A stretch of 64,000 nucleotides of DNA, taken from positions 3,826,343-3,890,342 of the forward strand of contig NZ_CP024768.1 in the NCBI RefSeq assembly GCF_011395035.1, in the 5' to 3' direction. Below, piece after piece: positions 52,452 to 61,335 of this stretch; position 1 is the stretch's first letter, and the number at the start of each line of letters is the position of its first letter. Both the position numbers and the translations under genes were made by a program. The notes under the pieces are model-generated. The model did not search any database. It was not told the origin of the DNA and was given only the letters and a program-made list of their open reading frames with translations. The stretch comes from Pantoea cypripedii. GTDB taxonomy: Bacteria; Pseudomonadota; Gammaproteobacteria; Enterobacterales; Enterobacteriaceae.

Positions 52452-52922
52452 ATGGATATTCGTAAAATTAAGAAACTGATCGAACTGGTTGAAGAGTCTG
52501 GCATCGCTGAGCTGGAAATCTCTGAGGGCGAAGAGTCCGTTCGTATCAGCCGTTCACCTGCCAATGTCGGTTATCCTATGATGCAGCAGGCTTATGCTGC
52601 ACCTGCGCCGCAGGTTGCTCCTCTGGCTGCTGCGGTTGCCCCTGCTGTTGCTGCACCGGTTGCGGAAGCCGCTAAACCGGAAATCAGCGGCCACATCGTG
52701 CGTTCACCGATGGTAGGCACCTTCTATCGCACCCCTAGCCCGGACGCGAAAGCCTTTATCGAAGTCGGCCAGAAAGTTAACGCCGGCGATACCCTGTGCA
52801 TCGTTGAAGCGATGAAAATGATGAACCAGATCGAAGCCGACAAATCCGGCGTTGTGAAAGCGATTCTGGTGGAAAGTGGCCAGCCGGTTGAATTTGACGA
52901 GCCGCTGGTTGTCATCGAATAA
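52452..52922 (+). CDS. accB: Biotin carboxyl carrier protein of acetyl-CoA carboxylase
   Basis: A 156-residue carrier. The N-terminal part (1-40) contacts AccC; an Ala/Pro-rich swivel linker follows (about 45-75); the biotinyl domain has EAMKMMNQ with the biotinylated Lys122, as in E. coli. It carries carboxyl groups from AccC to the AccAD transferase for malonyl-CoA synthesis. It is cotranscribed with accC, 11 bp downstream. Confidence 0.98.
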   Translation: MDIRKIKKLIELVEESGIAELEISEGEESVRISRSPANVGYPMMQQAYAAPAPQVAPLAAAVAPAVAAPVAEAAKPEISGHIVRSPMVGTFYRTPSPDAKAFIEVGQKVNAGDTLCIVEAMKMMNQIEADKSGVVKAILVESGQPVEFDEPLVVIE

Positions 52923-52933
52923 CGAGGCGAACC

Positions 52934-54280
52934 ATGCTGGATAAAATTGTCATTGCTAACCGCGGTGAGATCGCGTTGCGCATTCTGCGTGCCTGTAAAG
53001 AACTGGGCATCAAGACTGTGGCGGTGCACTCCACGGCGGACCGCGACCTGAAGCACGTGCTGCTGGCTGACGAAACTGTCTGCATCGGCCCGGCGCAGTC
53101 GGTCAAAAGTTATCTCAATATCCCGGCCCTGATCTCCGCCGCCGAAATTACCGGCGCGGTTGCGATCCACCCGGGTTATGGCTTCCTGTCTGAGAACGCC
53201 GATTTCGCCGAGCAGGTTGAACGTTCTGGCTTTATCTTTATCGGCCCGAAAGCGGACACCATCCGCCTGATGGGTGACAAAGTGTCGGCGATCACCGCAA
53301 TGAAAAAAGCCGGTGTACCGACCGTACCAGGTTCCGATGGCCCACTGACCGAAGACATGGATAAAAACCGTGCCTTCGCCAAACGCATCGGCTATCCGGT
53401 CATCATCAAAGCCTCTGGCGGCGGCGGTGGTCGTGGTATGCGTGTCGTGCGCAGCGACAAGGATCTCGAGCAGTCCATTAACATGACGAAAGCGGAAGCC
53501 AAAGCGGCTTTCAACAACGACATGGTTTATATGGAGAAATACCTCGAAAATCCACGTCACATCGAAATCCAGGTCATGGCCGATGGCCAGGGCAACGCGA
53601 TTTATCTGGCAGAACGCGACTGCTCCATGCAGCGTCGTCACCAGAAAGTGGTTGAAGAAGCACCAGCACCGGGCATCACGCCAGAGCTGCGCAGCTTCAT
53701 CGGCGATCGCTGTGCCAAAGCCTGTGTAGATATCGGTTACCGTGGCGCAGGCACCTTTGAGTTCCTGTTCGAAAACGGTGAGTTCTACTTTATCGAGATG
53801 AACACCCGTATTCAGGTAGAGCATCCGGTCACCGAGATGATCACCGGCGTTGACCTGATCAAAGAACAGCTGCGCATTGCCGCCGGCCAGCCGCTGTCTA
53901 TCCGTCAGGAAGATGTGATGATTCGCGGCCATGCGGTGGAATGCCGTATCAACGCCGAAGACCCGAACACCTTCCTGCCAAGCCCGGGTAAGATCACGCG
54001 TTTCCACGCACCGGGTGGCTTTGGTGTGCGCTGGGAATCGCATATCTATGCCGGATACACGGTACCGCCGTACTACGATTCCATGATCGGCAAGCTGATC
54101 ACTTACGGTGAAAACCGTGACGTGGCCATTGCCCGCATGAAAAATGCGCTGGCGGAATTGATCATTGACGGGATCAAGACCAACGTCGAACTGCAGATGA
54201 AAATCATGTCCGACGAAAACTTCCAGCAGGGTGGTACCAATATCCACTACCTGGAGAAAAAACTCGGCATGCAAGAGTAA
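52934..54280 (+). CDS. accC: Biotin carboxylase subunit of acetyl-CoA carboxylase
   Basis: A 448-residue ATP-grasp enzyme that carboxylates the biotin on AccB using bicarbonate and ATP. KASGGGGGRGMRVV is the mobile ATP-binding lid; EMNTRIQVEHPVTE contains the catalytic Glu and Arg. It ends YLEKKLGMQE. A clear terminator follows. Confidence 0.98.
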   Translation: MLDKIVIANRGEIALRILRACKELGIKTVAVHSTADRDLKHVLLADETVCIGPAQSVKSYLNIPALISAAEITGAVAIHPGYGFLSENADFAEQVERSGFIFIGPKADTIRLMGDKVSAITAMKKAGVPTVPGSDGPLTEDMDKNRAFAKRIGYPVIIKASGGGGGRGMRVVRSDKDLEQSINMTKAEAKAAFNNDMVYMEKYLENPRHIEIQVMADGQGNAIYLAERDCSMQRRHQKVVEEAPAPGITPELRSFIGDRCAKACVDIGYRGAGTFEFLFENGEFYFIEMNTRIQVEHPVTEMITGVDLIKEQLRIAAGQPLSIRQEDVMIRGHAVECRINAEDPNTFLPSPGKITRFHAPGGFGVRWESHIYAGYTVPPYYDSMIGKLITYGENRDVAIARMKNALAELIIDGIKTNVELQMKIMSDENFQQGGTNIHYLEKKLGMQE

Positions 54281-54305
54281 TCCCTGCAACGCAGAGTTCC
54301 TTTGA

Positions 54306-54327
54306 GGCCGGTTAAACCGGCCTTTTT
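54306..54327 (+). terminator. Rho-independent terminator after accC
   Basis: GGCCGGT pairs with ACCGGCC (54306-54312 and 54316-54322) around TAA, followed by five T residues. It ends the aroQ/accB/accC transcript before yhdT. Confidence 0.92.
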
Positions 54328-54354
54328 CATTTTTGTTGCCTTTGAGGTTGCATG

Positions 54355-54597
54355 ATGGATTGGCGTTTTGTGCAAGCGAATAAAGAGGCGCGCTGGGCGT
54401 TTTATCTGGCGCTGGCGTATCTCGCTGTGTGGGGGCTTTCCGCCTGGCTGGGGGGGAATGCGGCTGGAATAACTGGCCTGCCCCGTTGGTTTGAGCTCTC
54501 CTGCCTGTTTGCTCCCGTGCTGTTTATTGTGTTGTGCTGGTTGATGGTACGGATGGTTTTCCGCGATATGTCACTGGAGGACAAAGATGGAAAGTGA
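54355..54597 (+). CDS. yhdT: YhdT, small membrane protein upstream of panF
   Basis: An 80-residue protein with two membrane helices (about 15-35 and 50-72), of the DUF997/YhdT family. Consecutive ATG codons occur at 54352 and 54355; the second matches E. coli (MDxRFVQAxKEARW) and has better spacing from GAGG. It overlaps panF by 11 bp, so it is probably an accessory or leader gene for the pantothenate carrier. Function not established. Confidence 0.9.
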   Translation: MDWRFVQANKEARWAFYLALAYLAVWGLSAWLGGNAAGITGLPRWFELSCLFAPVLFIVLCWLMVRMVFRDMSLEDKDGK

Positions 54598-56032
54598 AAT
54601 CATTCTTCCCCTGCTGGCTTATCTGGTGCTGATTGCCGCGCTGTCGGTATTTGCCATGCGCAAGCAACGCCAGGGCAACTTCCTGACGGAATATTTTCTC
54701 GGCAACCGGTCAATGGGTGGCTTCGTGCTGGCGATGACCGTCACCGCGACCTATATCAGCGCCAGCTCGTTTATTGGCGGCCCAGGGGCTGCGTATAAAT
54801 ATGGCCTGGGCTGGGTACTGCTCGCCATGATTCAGGTCCCTGCCGTGTGGTTGTCACTCGGTGTACTGGGAAAAAAATTCGCCATTCTGGCGCGTCGTTA
54901 CAATGCGGTGACGTTGAATGACATGCTGTATGGCCGCTATCGCAGCCCGCTGCTGATCTGGTTAGCCAGCCTGAGTCTGCTGGTGGCTTTTATCGGCGCG
55001 ATGACGGTGCAGTTCATTGGCGGCGCACGTTTGCTGGAAACGGCGGCGGGCATTCCCTACGATACCGGGCTGCTGATTTTTGGCGGCACTATTGCGCTTT
55101 ACACCGCGTTTGGCGGCTTCCGTGCCAGCGTGCTGAATGATGCAATGCAGGGACTTGTGATGCTGGCAGGTACCTTCCTGCTGCTGTTTGCGGTGATTCA
55201 TCAGGCGGGCGGGCTGGAAACCGCGGTGACGAAATTGCGCGCCATCGACCCGCAACTGGTATCGCCAGAAGGCGTTGGCAATGTGATCACGCCGACATTC
55301 CTCAGCTCGTTTGCCGTACTGGTGTGTTTTGGTGTGATCGGCCTGCCGCATACCGCCGTGCGCTGTATTTCGTATAAAGACAGCAAGGCGATGCATCGTG
55401 GCATCATTATTGGCACCATCGTGGTAGTGATCCTGATGCTGGGGATGCATCTGGCGGGCGCACTGGGCCGCGCGATCCTGCCGGATCTGACCGTACCTGA
55501 TCGGGTGATCCCTACACTGATGATCACCGTGCTGCCACCAATGGCCGCTGGTGTTTTTCTTGCCGCACCAATGGCGGCGATCATGTCGACAATTAACGCG
55601 CAGCTGCTGCAATCCTCCGCTACCCTGATCAAAGACCTCTATTTGCGTATCGCGCCGCAGCATAGCGAGAATGAAGCGCGCCTGCGCATGCTCTCCGGCA
55701 CCATCACCTTTGTGCTGGGTTTATTGCTGTTGCTGGCCGCCTGGAACCCACCGGATATGATCATCTGGCTAAACCTGCTGGCTTTTGGTGGCCTCGAAGC
55801 CGTGTTCCTGTGGCCACTGGTACTCGGGTTGTACTGGGAGCGCGCAAACGCTGCTGGCGCTATCAGCGGGATGGTCGTCGGTGCCGGTTGCTATACGCTG
55901 CTCGCCAGCCTGAAACTGGAACTGTGGGGCTTCCATCCTATCGTTCCATCATTGATCCTTAGCCTGCTGGCCTTTCTGGCAGGTAACCTATTTGGCAGCA
56001 CGCCTGACGCACAAGACGCTGCCCTGGAATAA
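54587..56032 (+). CDS. panF: Sodium/pantothenate symporter PanF
   Basis: A 481-residue sodium:solute symporter with about twelve membrane helices that imports pantothenate for coenzyme A. It begins MESEIILPLLAYLVLIAAL and carries the SSF signature region YISASSFIGGPGAAYKYGLGW. It matches E. coli PanF in length. It is coupled to yhdT by overlap and followed by prmA after 11 bp. Confidence 0.96.
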   Translation: MESEIILPLLAYLVLIAALSVFAMRKQRQGNFLTEYFLGNRSMGGFVLAMTVTATYISASSFIGGPGAAYKYGLGWVLLAMIQVPAVWLSLGVLGKKFAILARRYNAVTLNDMLYGRYRSPLLIWLASLSLLVAFIGAMTVQFIGGARLLETAAGIPYDTGLLIFGGTIALYTAFGGFRASVLNDAMQGLVMLAGTFLLLFAVIHQAGGLETAVTKLRAIDPQLVSPEGVGNVITPTFLSSFAVLVCFGVIGLPHTAVRCISYKDSKAMHRGIIIGTIVVVILMLGMHLAGALGRAILPDLTVPDRVIPTLMITVLPPMAAGVFLAAPMAAIMSTINAQLLQSSATLIKDLYLRIAPQHSENEARLRMLSGTITFVLGLLLLLAAWNPPDMIIWLNLLAFGGLEAVFLWPLVLGLYWERANAAGAISGMVVGAGCYTLLASLKLELWGFHPIVPSLILSLLAFLAGNLFGSTPDAQDAALE

Positions 56033-56043
56033 AGAGAAACGCT

Positions 56044-56925
56044 ATGCCATGGATTCAAATCAAAATTAACAGCACCGGTGAGCACGCGGAAACACTGAGC
56101 GATGCGCTGATGGAGAGCGGGGCCGTGTCTGTGACCTTCCAGGACACCCACGATAACCCGGTGTATGAGCCACTGCCGGGTGAGACGCTGCTGTGGGGCG
56201 ATACCGATGTTATCGGCCTGTTTGATGCCGAAACGGAGATGGACGATGTTGTCGCGGAACTGAGCCAGCACCCGCTGCTTGGCAGCGGTTTCCGTCATAA
56301 GATCGAACAGATCGAGGACAAAGACTGGGAACGCGAATGGATGGATAATTTCCACCCGATGCGTTTCGGCGAGCGTTTATGGATCTGCCCGAGCTGGCGT
56401 GAAGTCCCGGATCCCAACGCTGTCAACGTGATGCTCGACCCAGGCCTGGCATTTGGCACCGGCACCCACCCGACCACCTCGCTGTGTCTGAGCTGGCTGG
56501 ATGGTCTCGATTTACAGGGTAAGACGGTCATCGACTTTGGCTGTGGCTCCGGCATTCTGGCGATTGCCGCACTAAAGCTGGGAGCTGCACAGGCGATTGG
56601 TATTGATATCGACCCGCAGGCGATTCAGGCCAGCCGCGATAACGCAGAGCGTAATGGCGTGGCCGACCGCCTGGCGCTTTATCTGCCCCATCAGCAGCCG
56701 GAAAATCTGACGGCGGATGTGGTGGTCGCGAATATTCTTGCCGGCCCGCTGCGCGAACTGGCTCCGTTAATCAGCGTTCTGCCAAAATCCGGGGGACATC
56801 TGGGGTTATCCGGCGTGCTGGCCAGCCAGGCCGACAGCGTTTGTGAAGCCTACACCGAACGTTTTGTGCTGGACCCGGTGGCAGAAAAAGAAGAGTGGTG
56901 TCGGATTACCGGTGTACGCCGCTAA
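56044..56925 (+). CDS. prmA: Ribosomal protein L11 methyltransferase
   Basis: A 293-residue enzyme that trimethylates lysines and the N-terminus of ribosomal protein L11. An N-terminal substrate-binding ferredoxin-like domain (about 1-55) leads to a Rossmann methyltransferase with DFGCGSGILAIAAL (SAM motif I) and ANILAGPL (motif IV). GTGTHPTTSLCL precedes motif I as in the family. It is followed by a terminator. Confidence 0.97.
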   Translation: MPWIQIKINSTGEHAETLSDALMESGAVSVTFQDTHDNPVYEPLPGETLLWGDTDVIGLFDAETEMDDVVAELSQHPLLGSGFRHKIEQIEDKDWEREWMDNFHPMRFGERLWICPSWREVPDPNAVNVMLDPGLAFGTGTHPTTSLCLSWLDGLDLQGKTVIDFGCGSGILAIAALKLGAAQAIGIDIDPQAIQASRDNAERNGVADRLALYLPHQQPENLTADVVVANILAGPLRELAPLISVLPKSGGHLGLSGVLASQADSVCEAYTERFVLDPVAEKEEWCRITGVRR

Positions 56926-56960
56926 TCCCGCACAATTAGCGCAGTTCATTGTTTCCACCC

Positions 56961-56999
56961 CGCCACATCTCTTGCTAATCGGGCGATGTGGCGTTTTTT
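56961..56999 (+). terminator. Rho-independent terminator after prmA
   Basis: CGCCACATC (56961-56969) pairs with GATGTGGCG (56985-56993), with a 15-nt loop, followed by six T residues. It separates panF-prmA from the dusB-fis promoter. Confidence 0.88.
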
Positions 57000-57137
57000 A
57001 TGTTGTGATTTAGTTCAAATTTTCAGAAAAACTTTTGTACACAATTTCAGCGTATTTTTTTAATCCACTGAATAGTATAGGTATTTCTTATAGCTCACGC
57101 TGATCGGCCTCAATTCCTTGATCTTTCCCTGCGAATT

Positions 57138-57181
57138 GTTCAAAGTTTGGCCTTTCATCTTCGTGAAAAAATGCGTAATAT
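57138..57181 (+). promoter_or_regulatory. dusB-fis promoter with overlapping Fis-like site
   Basis: TTTCAT (57153-57158), a 17-bp spacer, and TAATAT (57176-57181), followed by the GC-rich discriminator ACGCCGCC. This agrees with the E. coli fis promoter as I recall it. A 15-bp Fis-like site, GTTCAAAGTTTGGCC at 57138-57152, abuts the -35 and matches the loose consensus at 13 of 15 positions. Growth-rate and stringent control with Fis autorepression are expected. Confidence 0.75.
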
Positions 57182-57218
57182 ACGCCGCCTTGCGAACAGT
57201 TAGGGTCACTTCTTTTTC

Positions 57219-58184
57219 ATGCGCATTGGACATCATCAGCTTCGTAATCGACTCATCGCTGCGCCTATGGCCGGGGTTACCGACAAGCCATTTCGCACCC
57301 TGTGTTACGAGAACGGTGCTGGCATGACGGTCTCCGAGATGCTGTCATCAAACCCGGAAGTTTGGGCCAGTGACAAATCCCGTTTGCGCATGGTGCATAG
57401 TGACGAGCCTGGCATTCGTGCCGTGCAAATTGCCGGATGTGATCCCGATGAAATGGCGGCTGCCGCGCGCATTAATGTGGCGTCAGGCGCACAGGTCATT
57501 GACATCAACATGGGCTGCCCGGCGAAGAAGGTGAATCGTAAGATGGCGGGTTCTGCACTGCTGCAACATCCGCAACTGGTTGAGTCTATTCTCTCCGCGG
57601 TCGTGAATGCAGTTGATGTGCCCGTTACGCTGAAGATTCGCACTGGCTGGGATAAAGAAAATCGTAATTGTGTAGAGATTGCCCAATTGGCTGAACGCTG
57701 TGGCATTCAGGCTCTCACCATTCATGGACGCACTCGCGCCTGTTTGTTTGAAGGGCAAGCTGAATACGACAGCATTCGGACAGTTAAGCAGAGCGTTACC
57801 ATTCCGGTTATCGCGAATGGTGACATTACTGACCCGCATAAAGCCAGAGCAGTGCTCGATTATACAGGAGCCGATGCTCTGATGATCGGTCGCGCTGCTC
57901 AGGGAAGACCGTGGATCTTCCGGGAAATCCAGCATTATCTGGACACAGGGGAGCTGCTGGCACCGAAGCCGTTGGCTGAAGTGAAGCATATGCTGATTGG
58001 ACATATACGGGAGCTGCACGACTTTTACGGTCAGCGCAAGGGATACCGTATTGCCCGAAAACACGTTTCCTGGTATTTGCAGGAAAATGCCCCTGATGAC
58101 CAGTTTCGGCGCACATTCAACGCCATAGAGGATGCCAGCGAACAGCTGGAGGCGTTGGAGGCATACTTCGAAAATCTTGCGTAA
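57219..58184 (+). CDS. dusB: tRNA-dihydrouridine synthase B
   Basis: A 321-residue flavin enzyme reducing uridine 17 of tRNAs to dihydrouridine. The TIM-barrel N-terminus MRIGHHQLRNRLIAAPMAGV, catalytic Cys100 in NMGCPAKKVNRK, and flavin motif ALMIGRAAQGRPW are seen. No ribosome-binding site precedes the ATG: CTTCTTTTTC lies upstream. Weak translation of the first gene in the fis operon is known in E. coli, where dusB supports fis translation. Confidence 0.96.
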   Translation: MRIGHHQLRNRLIAAPMAGVTDKPFRTLCYENGAGMTVSEMLSSNPEVWASDKSRLRMVHSDEPGIRAVQIAGCDPDEMAAAARINVASGAQVIDINMGCPAKKVNRKMAGSALLQHPQLVESILSAVVNAVDVPVTLKIRTGWDKENRNCVEIAQLAERCGIQALTIHGRTRACLFEGQAEYDSIRTVKQSVTIPVIANGDITDPHKARAVLDYTGADALMIGRAAQGRPWIFREIQHYLDTGELLAPKPLAEVKHMLIGHIRELHDFYGQRKGYRIARKHVSWYLQENAPDDQFRRTFNAIEDASEQLEALEAYFENLA

Positions 58185-58208
58185 ACGAAATAAAGAGCTG
58201 AAAGAACT

Positions 58209-58505
58209 ATGTTCGAACAACGCGTAAATTCTGACGTACTGACCGTTTCTACCGTTAACTCACAGGATCAGGTGACGCAAAAGCCTCTGCGTGATTCGGT
58301 TAAACAGGCACTGAAGAACTATTTTGCTCAACTGAATGGTCAGGATGTGAGTGACCTGTATGAGCTGGTACTGGCTGAAGTCGAGCAGCCACTGTTGGAC
58401 ATGGTGATGCAGTACACCCGTGGCAACCAGACCCGTGCAGCCCTGATGATGGGTATCAACCGTGGTACTCTGCGTAAGAAGCTGAAAAAATACGGCATGA
58501 ACTGA
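58209..58505 (+). CDS. fis: DNA-bending protein Fis
   Basis: A 98-residue nucleoid protein that bends DNA and activates stable-RNA promoters in fast growth. The beta-hairpin arms are in the N-terminal part, and the helix-turn-helix is QTRAALMMGINRGTLRKKLK at the C-terminus. The sequence appears identical or nearly so to E. coli Fis. It follows dusB by 24 bp. Confidence 0.98.
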   Translation: MFEQRVNSDVLTVSTVNSQDQVTQKPLRDSVKQALKNYFAQLNGQDVSDLYELVLAEVEQPLLDMVMQYTRGNQTRAALMMGINRGTLRKKLKKYGMN

Positions 58506-58526
58506 TTTCAGTTTGTTGCTGCGAAA

Positions 58527-58553
58527 ACGCCAGCCTTCGGGCTGGCGTTTTTG
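58527..58553 (+). terminator. Rho-independent terminator after fis
   Basis: ACGCCAGCC pairs with GGCTGGCGT (58527-58535 and 58540-58548) with a TTCG tetraloop, followed by TTTTTG. Confidence 0.95.
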
Positions 58554-58814
58554 TTTGTGTCATTGTCGTTAACAACGGGTGAAACAGTTGTCCCCATAAT
58601 GGTAACGATAGTTGCAATTGCTCCAGTGATATTTCGCCCGTAGCGCTCTCCTTGTTCTGCCCCATTTTCGCCCGTGTTTTCCCCTCTTTTCGTCACCTGA
58701 TGGCCGCCCAGGCCGCTGCTGGTGTGATCCTGAACCGCTTCAGCCGCAAATGTGCAAACCCATACATTTTGCCCTGCGTCCCCGCTCACACTGCTTCCAT
58801 ATAGTGAAACTTTT

Positions 58815-58861
58815 TGCACTGTTTGTGATCGAGGCGACTCGCATTGCTTCCTTTTGGTGCG
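58815..58861 (+). promoter_or_regulatory. Two NtrC-like sites upstream of the aap operon
   Basis: TGC-N7-TGGTGCG at 58845-58861 fits the 17-bp NtrC consensus TGCACY-N4-TGGTGCA in both half-site spacing and most bases. A half-site with perfect TGCACT begins at 58815, 30 bp earlier, about three helical turns. Both sit about 90-120 bp before the sigma-54-type promoter, the usual enhancer distance. Confidence 0.55.
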
Positions 58862-58936
58862 CGATAGTAGTCGGAACTTTCTGAATGCTTCAGTTTATGA
58901 AGAGATCTTTCCAATGAATTCAGGATTCTGCAAACC

Positions 58937-58952
58937 TGGCATTAGCTTTGCA
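58937..58952 (+). promoter_or_regulatory. Candidate sigma-54 promoter of the aap operon
   Basis: TGGCATTAGCTTTGCA carries the invariant GG and GC separated by exactly 10 bp and the flanks TGGCA and TTGCA of the -24/-12 consensus. It lies 98 bp before the aapJ start. The E. coli counterpart yhdWXYZ is reported as an NtrC-regulated operon, which supports the reading. The rest of 58554-58814 holds no gene I can support. Confidence 0.7.
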
Positions 58953-59049
58953 AAGTCGTGAATGGCTGACCGCCAAAGACAGGAAAAGCGCACATAAAAG
59001 TGCGCAATGCACCCACATCACAACACGATTTCGCCACACAGGATGCTTT

Positions 59050-60075
59050 ATGAAAAAGATGATGCTCTCCACCCTGGTCGCTGCAGCTTCTCTGTTCGCC
59101 GTTGCGCAGCAAGCGCACGCCGGCACCACGTTGGATGCAATTAAAAAGAAAGGGTTTGTTCAGTGCGGTATCAGTGATGGCCTGCCCGGCTTTTCCTATG
59201 CCGATGCGAGCGGCAAATTCACCGGTATCGACGTTGATGTTTGCCGTGCCGCTGCGGCTGCCGTATTTGGCGATGCTACTAAAGTGAAATACACCCCGCT
59301 GACGGCAAAAGAGCGTTTTACTGCTCTGCAATCCGGTGAAGTGGACATTCTGTCCCGTAACACCACCTGGACTTCTTCACGCGATGGCGGCATGGGCTTC
59401 CTGTTCGCGGGTGTAAACTATTACGACGGTATCGGCTTCCTGACCCATAAAAAAGCCGGTCTCAAAAGCGCTAAAGAGCTGGATGGCGCCACCGTATGTA
59501 TCCAGGCCGGTACCGATACCGAGCTGAACGTGGCGGATTATTTTAAAGCCAACAATATGCAATACACTCCGGTGACCTTTGACCGTTCTGACGAATCCGC
59601 TAAAGCACTCGACAGCGGTCGCTGCGATACCCTGGCTTCTGACCAATCTCAGCTGTACGCACTGCGCATCAAGCTGGGCAAACCGGACGAATTCATCGTT
59701 CTGCCAGAAGTGATCTCTAAAGAACCGCTGGGTCCGGTGGTACGTCGTGGTGATGATGACTGGTTCACCATTGTGAAATGGTCACTGTACGCGATGCTGA
59801 ATGCTGAAGAGATGGGCATCAACTCGAAGAACGTCGATCAGCTGGCCGCAAAACCGTCTAACCCGGATATGGCTCACCTGCTGGGTGCTGAAGGCGACTT
59901 TGGTAAAGACCTGAAACTCGACAACAAATGGGCGTTTAACATCATTAAACAGGTAGGTAACTACCAGGAAAGCTTTGACCGCAACGTCGGTAAAGACAGT
60001 GCTCTGAAAATCGCGCGTGGTCAGAATGCGCTCTGGAACCAGGGCGGCATCCAGTACGCTCCGCCGGTACGTTAA
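59050..60075 (+). CDS. aapJ: Polar amino-acid ABC transporter, periplasmic binding protein (AapJ/YhdW)
   Basis: A 341-residue solute-binding protein. The ATG at 59050 opens a Sec signal (MKKMMLSTLVAAASLFAVAQQAHA, cleaved near residue 24); a reading 34 codons longer would place the signal inside the chain. GVNYYDGIGFLTHKKAGLKS and CIQAGTDTELNVADYF are typical of the family 3 amino-acid-binding proteins of the Aap type, which take a broad set of L-amino acids. It heads the four-gene operon and is followed by a short gap with a GC-rich hairpin-like stretch. E. coli yhdW is a pseudogene in K-12 as I recall; here it is intact. Confidence 0.94.
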   Translation: MKKMMLSTLVAAASLFAVAQQAHAGTTLDAIKKKGFVQCGISDGLPGFSYADASGKFTGIDVDVCRAAAAAVFGDATKVKYTPLTAKERFTALQSGEVDILSRNTTWTSSRDGGMGFLFAGVNYYDGIGFLTHKKAGLKSAKELDGATVCIQAGTDTELNVADYFKANNMQYTPVTFDRSDESAKALDSGRCDTLASDQSQLYALRIKLGKPDEFIVLPEVISKEPLGPVVRRGDDDWFTIVKWSLYAMLNAEEMGINSKNVDQLAAKPSNPDMAHLLGAEGDFGKDLKLDNKWAFNIIKQVGNYQESFDRNVGKDSALKIARGQNALWNQGGIQYAPPVR

Positions 60076-60141
60076 TTCTGCCTTCCAGTCGGGCACCGCA
60101 CCCTGCGGTGCCCAATGCGTTTTCTTCACTGAGGTTTCAAC

Positions 60142-61320
60142 ATGTCTCAACGCCCAACCGTAAAAAGGGATTTTTCGTTCGGTAATCCTACGGTTCGCGC
60201 CTGGTTTTACCAGATAGTCGCGATTGTGGCCGTGTTCGCTGTTGTGGGATATCTCATCCACAATACGGTGATCAACCTGGCTAATCGCGGCATCACATCC
60301 GGTTTCGGCTTTCTGGAGCGCAGTGCCGGTTTCGGCATCGTCCAGCATCTGATTGATTACACAGAAGGTGATACCTACGCGCGCGTGTTTATGGTGGGGT
60401 TAACCAATACCCTGCTGGTTTCCGCGCTCTGTATTGTTTTCGCCTCTATCCTGGGCTTCTTTATCGGCCTTGCACGCCTGTCTGATAACTGGCTGCTGCG
60501 CAGGATCTCCACCATTTACATTGAGACGTTTCGTAACATCCCGCCGTTGTTACAGATCTTCTTCTGGTATTTCGCGGTGCTGCGTAATTTGCCAGGCCCA
60601 CGCCAGGCGTTGAACGCATTTGATCTGGCATTTGTGAGTAACCGCGGGCTTTACATTCCCTGGCCCACCTATGCGCCTGGTACCTGGCCGTTTGTTATTG
60701 CCCTGGCTCTGGCGATAATCGTTAGTGTTGGATTGTTTCGTTTTAACCGTAAACACCAGTTGAAAACCGGCCAGCTGCGCCGTACCTGGCCGATTGCCAC
60801 TGCGATGATCATTGCTTTCCCTCTGATCGCCCACGCATTGTTCGGTGCGGCCACTCACTGGGATGTGCCGCAACTGCGTGGATTTAACTTCCGTGGCGGA
60901 TTCGTGATGATCCCAGAGCTGGCCTCACTGACACTGGCGCTGTCGATCTACACCTCTTCGTTTATCGCTGAAGTGATTCGTTCCGGTATCCAGTCGGTCC
61001 CGCATGGTCAGAATGAAGCAGCCCGTTCACTCGGTCTGCCAAATCCTGTGACCATGCGCCAGGTGATCATCCCGCAAGCGATGCGTGTGATCATTCCACC
61101 TCTGACCAGCCAGTATCTCAACATCGTGAAGAACTCGTCACTGGCCGCAGCCATCGGCTATCCGGATATGGTATCGCTGTTTGCCGGTACGGTGCTGAAT
61201 CAGACAGGCCAGGCTATCGAGACCATTGCGATCACCATGGCGGTCTACCTGATCATCAGTCTGGTCATTTCGCTGCTGATGAACCTCTACAACCGCAAAA
61301 TTGCGCTGGTTGAGCGTTAA
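60142..61320 (+). CDS. aapQ: Polar amino-acid ABC transporter permease (AapQ/YhdX)
   Basis: A 392-residue inner-membrane permease. It has an extended N-terminus typical of AapQ, about eight helices, and the conserved cytoplasmic EAA loop (SVPHGQNEAARSLGLPNPVT) that contacts the ATPase. FRNIPPLLQIFFWYFAVL is another family motif. It pairs with AapM. It follows aapJ by 66 bp. Confidence 0.95.
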   Translation: MSQRPTVKRDFSFGNPTVRAWFYQIVAIVAVFAVVGYLIHNTVINLANRGITSGFGFLERSAGFGIVQHLIDYTEGDTYARVFMVGLTNTLLVSALCIVFASILGFFIGLARLSDNWLLRRISTIYIETFRNIPPLLQIFFWYFAVLRNLPGPRQALNAFDLAFVSNRGLYIPWPTYAPGTWPFVIALALAIIVSVGLFRFNRKHQLKTGQLRRTWPIATAMIIAFPLIAHALFGAATHWDVPQLRGFNFRGGFVMIPELASLTLALSIYTSSFIAEVIRSGIQSVPHGQNEAARSLGLPNPVTMRQVIIPQAMRVIIPPLTSQYLNIVKNSSLAAAIGYPDMVSLFAGTVLNQTGQAIETIAITMAVYLIISLVISLLMNLYNRKIALVER

Positions 61321-61335
61321 GAGAACGGGATTACT

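Noticed and set aside
58508..58819. Minus-strand open reading frame of 103 codons after fis
   Set aside because: It starts at GTG, its last codons run through the perfect fis terminator, its amino-acid sequence resembles no family I know, and it overlaps the NtrC-like sites. It is probably chance.
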